Source: Erigeron canadensis
Taxonomy: Eukaryota; Streptophyta; Magnoliopsida; Asterales; Asteraceae
DNA length: 64,000 nucleotides
Direction of reading: 5' to 3'
Assembly (NCBI RefSeq): GCF_010389155.1
Contig: NC_057763.1
Coordinates: forward strand, 9,548,649-9,612,648
Shown: positions 56,201 through 64,000 of the stretch, in pieces
Layout of the letters: every line of letters starts with the position of its first letter
How positions within the stretch are numbered: the first letter of the stretch is position 1
The notes under the pieces: generated by a model
What the model saw: only the letters and a program-made list of their open reading frames with translations
The model's database searches: none
Told to the model about the DNA's origin: nothing
Position numbers and translations under genes: made by a program

Positions 56201-57766
56201 GATATCCTGTAAAAGACAAAAATTTGGATGCATGAGAACTGTGCAATTGAGTTCCTTCGTCACATGACTAATAGATAAAAGTTTATGTGACAAGGATGGA
56301 ACATAAAGACAATTTGGCAATTTAATATTTTGAGATATTTTAACTGTTCCTCCACTTTTAACATCCATATTTCCGTAATTTGCCGCTTGGATATAAGCTT
56401 TATTAGGTTTCGAAAAATCTGAAAAATCAGATAAATCATAATTCATTGTATCCGTTGCGCCACAATCAAAGATCCATGGCCCACCATAATGTACCTTTTG
56501 GGATACATGAGCTGCCCCATTAAAATTTATTGGGCTTAAGCATTTTCCAGGCCCATGGCAACTTAAATTATTTCCCAGCCCATTAGGTTTTAATAACTCT
56601 TTATTAAAAATTGAATCATTTGTATATTTAGAAGGAAATGGACCATTTGGACTGTTAGACAAACACGCCCCCTTTTTCCTTTTACCTTCCACCGAGAAAT
56701 CCTCCACCACACCTACTCCGGCCGCCGCCACTCCACCCGTCCCTTTTTTCGATCGATGAACATCATCACTACTGGAGTTGGTTTTGGCGGTAGGAGCTCT
56801 TGTTTTGTCTGATTTGGTACTCCACTGGTTACCTTTTTTGTTTTCAAACCACCACGCCGGATATCCCACAGGACGAAAACAATGATCCTTTGTATGTCTC
56901 TCCATGCCACACTCGTCACATATAAGATGAGATTTATCATCTTGAATGGCTGATTTCTTCCGAATATCAATACGGTTGAAACCCTTGGTGGCTAAACTGC
57001 TTCCATTTGTTTCTCCGGCAACAAATCCGGCGGCGATTCCCTGGTCAGTAGAGGTTGCTCCCAAAATATTTTGGTGAGCGGCCTCCTTCCTTACAGTTGA
57101 ATACGCTGCTTGGGCGGTGGGAAGGGGATCGGTTCTAAGGATTTCTCGTTTGATTGAATCGAACTTCCGATCTAAACCATTTAGAAACTGAAAGAGTTTC
57201 TGTTCAGATCGGATTTTGGTATATGCCTTTATATCATTATCGCACTGCATTGGATTTGGATCGATTCGATCTAATTCTCCCCATACTCCCTGAAGTGAAA
57301 CCCAGAAATCTTCAAGTGACTTATCAGATTGTTTGAGCCCGTTTGCTTTTACATGGAGGTTGAAAACTTGTAGTTTGTCTTTTCCGCTGCTATAAGTGGT
57401 TACAAGGGCATCTCAAAGCTCTTTTGCTGTGGAAAATTCAGTCAAGTTTCCGGCCAAAACAGGTTCAATATTCTGAATCAGCCACGAAAAAACGGTCAGG
57501 TCTTCCTGTTCTCATATCTCAAATTTTTCGGATGTTGATTTTTCAGGTGGTTTTTCAGTTAGATGATTTAATAAGGTTCTTGATTTTCCGCCTATGGCAA
57601 CTCGAATCATTCGAGTCCACAAGGCGTAATTTTGACTGTTTCATTTAAGGTTAATGTGAAGGTTATCAGACAGCTTTGGTTGTTGATATGGACTGTTGTT
57701 TTGTAGCAAATTTGCAATTTGTAGTGCCAATTCGGAACCCGAGCCACTGCTGGGTTTTTCACCCAT
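53150..57766 (-). pseudogene. Element D gag-pol polyprotein with six stop codons
   Basis: A single 1,539-codon frame from ATG 57766 (MGEKPSSGSGSEL) to 53150 with no frameshift. Stops lie at 57641-57643, 57512-57514, 57413-57415, 54440-54442, 54293-54295 and 53651-53653. Gag has a knuckle [14 protein letters not shown]. The protease region reads [10 protein letters not shown], with Cys where Ser or Thr is usual. Integrase has D (HSDVWGPAP), D (RSDNGGEY) and E ([11 protein letters not shown]). RT has YVDDMIITG (about 54145-54175). RNase H ends QLADILTKAV. Four stops fall where copia families normally have Trp or Gln. Confidence 0.92.
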
Positions 57767-57830
57767 GGTGGTAGCTCGATGGTTTGTGATTTGAACAAAA
57801 GATTATGAGGTAGATGATGAGTTAGCTTCG

Positions 57831-57844
57831 AGGCTCTGATACCA
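57831..57844 (-). other. Element D primer-binding site
   Basis: In sense TGGTATCAGAGCCT follows the 5' LTR directly, matching the initiator methionine tRNA 3' end. Confidence 0.92.
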
Positions 57845-58077
57845 TGTTAACGAAGCAAAGATAATATTTAGGGTTTTTTCTTTATTGATCTTTTTCTTAT
57901 TACTCGATTACATTGATGGTCCCTCTATTTATAATGATACTATACATGTAGATATGGAAACAAAGAATGGCTTGCTGCCTACAATATCTTGTAGCCTAAA
58001 TCGACCTAAAGATGGAATCCTTTATTTTTGGGAAGTGATGATTTCGTTTCTGATCCCGTAATCTTCTAATTCTAACA
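57845..58077 (-). repeat. Element D 5' LTR
   Basis: 233 bp, differing from the 3' LTR at four positions. Followed by TCGTG at 58078-58082. Confidence 0.95.
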
Positions 58078-58082
58078 TCGTG

Positions 58083-58624
58083 TACTTGTGCATACATTAG
58101 TTTTTCGTATACCATGAATTTTTAACATTAAATTAATTCATTAGTTTAATCACAATTATTTATACGAGTTATCAACTATATATTACATATTTACACACAA
58201 GAAAATACATAGTATACGTTACGAAATACTCACTAAACAACAACAAATTAAATTGAGTTAATTTGACTATTTTGGTGAAAGAAAACTTTGTAACATGATC
58301 ATCATTGTCTCTAAAGTATTTTGAGATTTTCAGTACTTTGATTTTCAATTGTCACCAATATATGAAAACTCTAGCGTTGATATAGGTGACGACCCCGTTG
58401 TCCATCCAATATCTATTTTTGTTTAGTTATTGCAAATCCAATTTTTTTTAAAAAAATTTCTTTTGTTGGGATCGAACAATAAATCTACAAATGGTGGCCG
58501 GTATATCACCACTTATTTATTATTATTATTATTATTAAGATTAGATGTATAAGCGTAGTTACAAAATACGGTACGTGTACATAAAATTATAACATATATC
58601 ATATACGTGCGAATATATCGTCAT
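58083..58624. other. Intergenic, AT-rich
   Basis: 3' flank of Gly-rich gene 3. A (TTA)n microsatellite lies at about 58515-58540. No gene is seen. Confidence 0.6.
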
Positions 58625-58972
58625 TTAATTTCCACCGCGATGTCCTGATCCAGCATGAGATCCCGCATAAGATCCTGCGGACGACCCTGATTCAGAACTA
58701 CCTCCTCCAGAACCACTATTGCTCGAGCTTGAAGAGCTTGAAGAAGAGGAGGAGCTAGATCTGGATCCTGAACCAGATCCGGATCCAGCACCGGCTCCAG
58801 AACCACTGCCACTACCCCCTAAACCCACACCAACACCAACCCCAACACCAACACTTACATCACCAAGATCAACACCTAGATCTTTACGTGCAACTCGACC
58901 ATCCGCGCCCAAAATGACCATGGAAGCAATAAACAAAATAAGAAAAAGTAGTAAAAACTTCTTACATCCCAT
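58625..58972 (-). CDS. Secreted Gly/Ser-rich protein 3
   Basis: The protein has 115 aa from ATG 58972 (MGCKKFLLLFLILF). This start is preferred over an upstream in-frame ATG at 59119 because it begins a clear signal peptide and lies about 60 bp after a TATA box (CTTATATATATC in sense, 59027-59037). The mature part starts near GRVARKDLGVDLG, then GVGVG repeats, G-S-A repeats, a Ser run and a short GSYAGSHAGSG tail. It lacks the long poly-Gly of gene 2. Likely extracellular or cell-wall; the function is not known from sequence. Confidence 0.85.
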   Translation of the reverse strand: MGCKKFLLLFLILFIASMVILGADGRVARKDLGVDLGDVSVGVGVGVGVGLGGSGSGSGAGAGSGSGSGSRSSSSSSSSSSSSSNSGSGGGSSESGSSAGSYAGSHAGSGHRGGN

Positions 58973-60355
58973 TATGCTATATGGTAACAAGTATCGTTTA
59001 TGTATGTACGTTGACTTTTGTTGAATGATATATATAAGCTTAAGATGTATTTTGGAAATGGGATGAATTGAATGTGGCGTTAATTGGTTCACGTAGACGT
59101 ACTTATAGTAGTTTTGCATGGTGGATTGGACACGGAGTCAATACAAAGTGGAAAAAATGAAGTGGCAAATTATATACTAGACTCCAAAAAGTCAATATTA
59201 TTTTTGTGGCTGATTTTAACCTATGGTAGTTTAAGGATTACAAGATTTTTGACATGTGTTTGCCGTCCTACTTGATTGATATCATTCCACTATACTTTCA
59301 CTGGCTTTCGAGAAGTGAATATTACTCCAACACGTAATTTTAGTGTGCATATATCTTTTTCGTAATTTTAAGTATCATCTTTGTCATTTGTAATGACATA
59401 AATCCGAGAATGAGGAAAATTCCAGTTCATATAGAAGAAGAAAAAAATGTAATTAATGTCTGTCCGTTGCTACGGATTTTTCTAAAATATTAGATATTTT
59501 ATTATTTTGATCGTTTTAGAATTTATAATAAAATCTGTAATATATACAGTAATTGTCAGTTGCTTATTTGATATATTCCTATTTGCGTATATAATTTATA
59601 ATTTAAATATAATATAAAAGCTATCTTGATAGATAAATAAAAATCATGATGAATAATAAGTTCTGTTGACAAAGAGGATGAAAAAAATATTAATTCAACA
59701 AGTACATTCATGAAATTACTTGACAAACCTCATCATGACAAGGACCCATGCCAATATCGTCCATTTTTTTTACCAACCATCCAAATGGTAACCACGAGAA
59801 TAAGTAAGTTCATATATGCTAATTTTATTAAGCGTTTCAAGAGGAGCAATCCAAATACCATCAAGAAAGCTAACAGAGATTTTGTATGAAGTTTGAGTCC
59901 TTTTGGATGTTTCTTTTTTAAATTGTAGTCACAAAATATGCTTCTTTCAAAATGACAGAAAACTCTCTTTTTAACTTTTGGATGCTTCTTTTTAAATTAT
60001 ATTTTCAAAATATATATGCTTCTTTTATAAATAACAGAAAACTCTATTTCTCTTTTTAACTCTTATTCTCATCTTCTTCTTTAGAATATGAGATGGACCA
60101 GCGCCACCCTAGTGAACCATGTAGGTGTGAAATAGTTCGTCAAATTTGCTAGTTTGAGGAAACTCTCATGTACACTATCATGGTAATACTAAACAATTCC
60201 GAATCACTTGACTGACTATTTGTTCACGGCTTAACATAGATCCAAGACATGATAACATCAGGCTTAGTGATGATATCATTTACTCAAATAGACAAGACAT
60301 TGCCAACTTAATAAACTTGATTTCACACATACATGTTAGTCATGAGCTGCTCTTG
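58973..60355. other. Promoter of Gly-rich gene 3 and intergenic sequence
   Basis: The promoter occupies about 58973-59150. The remainder is AT-rich with no supported gene; the patch TGTCCGTTGCTACGG near 59460 resembles dispersed repeat debris. Confidence 0.6.
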
Positions 60356-63300
60356 TTACGGAAACTCTAGGTGAACCGGGACCTTGGTCTGAAATAACTG
60401 AAACATGAAAAGAACAACCAATTCTATTGCAATAGCTTTTCAATTAGTTAAATAGAAGCACGTCATACTTCTACCAAACGTTTAAAAAAAAGAACCAAAA
60501 TAAACATTATATTATGCATGATGTCAAGAATAGTAAAAAGAATAAAAGAAGGCATTTATTTTCAATTTATCATGGAGGTTATAACAAGACATACTTATGA
60601 AGGGACTAAACTGTCATGTTCTACTTGATGAAGAATCGGAATTAGTAACAATTAAATGATGGCTTCTTAGCCCTTAGGGATGAGAAATAGTAAAGGGAAT
60701 AGGAGGGGCAGTATTTGCATTTTGCTTTTTGTTTGGTAAATGCTACATTTTCAAAAATCAATGAATCTGTACAGGGCAGAAACTATGAAATCTTCCAAAA
60801 CTCAAAACTTACACCTTCATTCATCCTATGTATTTCTCCTTTCTTCTTTTAGACTCCATTAACTATCAAATTATGAATTCCCAAACAAGCTTGACGAAAC
60901 CTGCACGAGCCAAATATGAAAACTTCATCACACTTAAAGAGAAAAAGTTACAGCATGTAACGTTCTAGATGGAATTTCAATTTTAGAATTATAATATGAT
61001 TTCCACCCTACGATACCTGAAGAAAACAAAAAAGAATACCTTTAAATGATGTGGCATGATCTTAACATCATATGGAACATGAAGCCAGGCCTCAGGTTGA
61101 TAGAACATGAAGTTCTCAGGCTTGCTGGTATACACATCTGCATACTGATGGATATGATAGGCAAAAGCAGATTCTTGGCCAGTGTCGGTGAGAAACGTTG
61201 CCCCAAAGGACTCATTAAACATATTTCTCATAGTGCGGCGTGCATTCTGTCTCTCATCATTTAGTTCAGCCAACAGAGACTTGAAAGCATCACAAGTGTT
61301 ACTATCCGATACAGTTGAATGCAATTTACCCAAAAGTTCTTGTATGATATGGAACTTGGCCTATATTTGGAATAATATTTGGTCAAAGAAAAGTGATGCA
61401 CATTTTACAGCATGGTGCACTAGGGTAGGCAGTTATCAAAAAGCATTTCAATATAAAACATATAACAAAATTATCCCAAATATACCTGTGCAAAACGGTA
61501 ACTATCTTCATTCTGTATCTTTATCTCATGCTGCATAAATTAAACCAACAAATATTACTCATAAAAAGAGGGTGTTTGGGTTAGCTTACAAGCTTATTAC
61601 CTTTTGCAAAACGCCACCACAGGCCAAAAGGCTAAATTTATCCTTTAGAAAGCTAATAAGGTAAAAGTGTTTGTTTGGGCTTCTTGTGTTTTGATAAGCT
61701 CCTACAGCAAATTTGTTTCTAATAGGAGCTCGTAAGTTTGATATTTTCCAAACGTATTTGCCACTATAAAATCTTGTAACAGGCAGTGACGGAGACATGT
61801 GGGTGCTCCCCCACCACCAAATCAGTCATATTTTCCAAAAGGCCAGTTAGCCGGTGGGGATGAAAGTCGATGAAGAAAAAGGCAAACGAAGATGATGGTG
61901 GTGATTATGGGTGGTGCCAGGATCGTGGGTGGTGGGGTATTGAGAGTTGGTGGGCGGTGGCAGAGGAAGATGAAGTTTTTTCACGTTTTTGGCTGGTTGT
62001 GGGTGTTTTGGTGTATTCGTGGAACTGTTGGAAAAGATGACTGGGAATTAAATGTGGGAGTCAGTGGGGAGCTTAAGGCAAGAAATTAAAGAGTCATTCA
62101 TTATTATTCTTTCTTACTGTTAAGTCTTTCGACTCATTTATATTATATTTATATTTTATTTATTATACTTTTTTTGAATCTATGAAAGGTTTATATATGC
62201 ATACATTCTATTATATTGATTATGTTATTCGGTAAACACTAGACCAGCAAAAAGTTTTGTTCGACGTCCGGTTCAGTTTGTAAACATTAGTGTACTTTAC
62301 CTGGGGGTTTTGATCTAATGTATACAGTTAGATCAAAACTGTATATTTTGCAACCAAAAACCAGCTTTGTTAAAGAGAAGTTGGGATAATATCTTTCGTC
62401 ACCCAGCCCCCGTCAATCGAAAATTTGGTTCTTTCACAAAGCTTATTGATTTTATAAACTTAAGCAGTTAACTCCTAATATGGCAATGTGAACTCCTAGT
62501 ATGTAACTTAGCATATCAACGAAACCATACTTCTAATTCATGGATGATAGCAGCAGTACGCCAGCCGGCTTTTGAAGGCCCACGCAGATCACTGAAAAGA
62601 TGATCCCCAAAGTATATTACCTGCATTTCTTGGTAAAGCGAATGTTAGCATCCACGAGAACTACAACATTAATCTAAGCATGGTATTTCAAGAGATCATA
62701 TATTACTTCTTAAACATATAAATTAAAATCCAACTGGGAGTGTAGGGTTATATTTTAAGAGTTACCTCTGGACCATTCCACTTAGTAATCTGGAGGAAGG
62801 CTTTGAGGCATCCATGGTAGTAAATCTTGTCCGGAAGAAATTTATCCACTTTAGAGAAAGCTAGATTGTCCTTCTCTGCATCATAGCATCTACATAAAGT
62901 TTGAAGGAAAATTTGTTGAAAATGCCATCGTTATGGCCAAAATAATATAAAGAAAGAAGTATTGTAGCAAAAGGAAACCATTAAAAAAAAAAAATGATAC
63001 AGCCATTCTGTACACATGAGAACAAATTTTAGAAAATTTCTTAAAAAGAATTATTTTCGACAGAATTCATTTTACACTACAGTTGGCTACAGTCCATGAT
63101 ACAGTTTTAAGCTTCAGCAATTAAATCCCAAGAAAATCTAGACATTTTATTTCATAATGGATCTGAGTGATTTCTGTCCTTTTTTTAGAGCCAGTTTCAG
63201 ACATTTAGAGTAATTTAAGGCTAATTCTGTTTTTAACCAGTTTTCAACTAAAACCAGATACCATTTGAACTAACTTCAAGAATGGCGGGCCAGGCTAGAA

Positions 63301-64000
63301 GTGTAACTGGTCCTAATCAGTCCACTCTTTTGTAGGAAACTTTCAGGCAAGTCCATGAACGCTTTCTGTTCTATGGTCTACTTTGCCCCTCACTACTATG
63401 AAATTTATAACCAAAATCACATAATTACCACTATCCTCTAATTAGCACAGACAATTAACAAGGGCTTTAACTACGGGTTATAAAATCTATGATGTGTATA
63501 ACGTGAAGGGAATTCCTATAAGTTATCTATCACTCACATTTTGATGCTTGAGATGCGTCTATGAGTGATATTAGTATAAGGTAGGTGCTAAACGAATTCC
63601 TTCTAACCAATTAATTTACAAAGTCTACTATTGTGGTACTTATACCCATGAAAATAAAAGCAAAATTTATATTAGAACAGAAATAACTGTATTATAAGTG
63701 GGGCAAGAGGAGGCTGTGACCTATTGACCTCCAAAACTTGACTAAAAGTTGAATGAGTAGATTGCAATATGTTGTAACACAAAAGGTTCAATTTATTTTT
63801 TCAGATACTGGACAAAGCCTCACTGTAACTTATTTGAAGGGCTTATCTGATCTCAAATGGGTTTCCACTTGATAATGAAATCATGTAAAACTAAGTTTTG
63901 AATGTGAATAGAGATGAACTTCATATGTGTAACTTCCAAAAAAGAATGCAAATAAATGATATATAGAGGTAAGGAAATTAACCGGAATGGATGTTCAGAT
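60356..64000 (-). CDS. Cytosolic purine 5'-nucleotidase (HAD family), C-terminal exons, partial
   Basis: The gene hydrolyses nucleoside 5'-monophosphates in its family (HAD 5'-nucleotidase, IMP/GMP type); the assignment rests on motifs. Exons read with GT-AG borders: 63983-64000 (SEHPF, continues off the window), 62766-62889 (CYDAEKDNLAFSKVDKF, IYYHGCLKAF), 62531-62620 (VIYFGDHLFSDLRGP with the HAD GDHLFSD motif, then AGWRTAAIIHELE), 61486-61530 (HEIKIQNEDSYRFAQ), 61040-61360 (ELLGKLHSTVS, FGATFLTDTGQESAF, YADVYTSKPENF, IMPHHLK). The codon split CG|A across 63983/62889 keeps the frame. A final 42-bp exon at 60356-60397 (LFQTKVPVHLEFP, stop) is tentative; alternatively the frame ends by read-through at 60989. 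No lesion is seen. Confidence 0.88.
61531..62530. other. Large intron of the 5'-nucleotidase gene with repeat debris
   Basis: About 1 kb. A segment near 61570-61790 (GGGTGTTTGGGTTAGC...) looks like a degenerate small transposon. A perfect 12-bp inverted repeat lies at 62307-62339. No gene on either strand is supported. Confidence 0.5.
62890..63982. other. Intron of the 5'-nucleotidase gene
   Basis: About 1.1 kb, bounded by GT at 63982-63981 and AG at 62891-62890 in sense. No other feature recognised. Confidence 0.75.

Larger units (their letters stand above)
52973..58077 (-). mobile_element. Element D: compact Ty1/copia retrotransposon
   Basis: 5,105 bp with 233-bp LTRs (TGTTAGAATT...TTAACA in sense) and target duplication TCGTG (52968-52972 and 58078-58082). 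The two LTRs differ at four sites (about 1.7%), so the insertion is relatively recent. One frame encodes gag, protease, integrase, RT and RNase H, interrupted only by stop codons. PBS TGGTATCAGAGCC and a GAGGGGGGAG polypurine tract are present. Confidence 0.95.

Noticed and set aside
58719..59024. Plus-strand Pro/Glu-rich open frame over Gly-rich gene 3
   Set aside because: Antisense shadow of the simple-sequence coding region on the minus strand.

Overview
The window is plant nuclear DNA, most likely from a composite (Asteraceae). The evidence is plant-type introns and TATA boxes, nested Ty1/copia, PIF/Harbinger and Stowaway-type elements, and an extra retrotransposon gene whose relatives I recall as abundant in Asteraceae genomes. 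The species cannot be fixed from the sequence. No bacterial, organellar, rRNA, tRNA or CRISPR feature was found.

Host genes are few. Three minus-strand paralogues encode small secreted Gly/Ser-rich proteins (21.8, 24.8 and 58.6 kb). A fourth paralogue survives only as a promoter near 32.1 kb. The right edge (60.4-64.0 kb) holds the last exons of a HAD-family cytosolic purine 5'-nucleotidase on the minus strand, running off the window.

The rest is mostly a retrotransposon nest. Element A (2071-21396, minus) is an old Ty1/copia element with 164-bp LTRs. It was split by element B (2666-15011, minus), a 12.3-kb Sirevirus-like copia element that landed in A's RNase H. A's 5' LTR was also split by a PIF/Harbinger transposon (18993-21327). 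Element E (about 25.98-27.17 kb, plus) is a truncated relative of B. Element C (32227-52263, plus) is a second large Sirevirus-like element inserted in the orphan promoter. Element D (52973-58077, minus) is a compact 5.1-kb copia element. Exact target-site duplications were read for A (TTTAA), B (CAAAG), PIF (TAA), C (TGGAC) and D (TCGTG).

Element C contains a scaffold gap of exactly 100 N (44073-44172). The 6.8 kb before it and the 6.7 kb after it are the same sequence, with single-base deletions concentrated near the gap. This is very probably a false duplication from two unmerged contig ends, so C is really about 13.2 kb.

B and C share an uncommon layout: gag with two zinc knuckles, pol, a tandem array of structured repeats, a TATA box with a pyrimidine-rich leader, and a third large coding region (ORF3) in the same orientation. 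Several features look kept at the level of structure rather than sequence. The repeat units form paired hairpins with covarying stems and an invariant AAACG loop. The LTR TATA box sits in the loop of an inverted repeat whose sequence differs between elements but whose pairing is kept. Stop-codon and frame-change positions in gag, gag-pol and ORF3 are shared by B and C. These are the main leads of the window.
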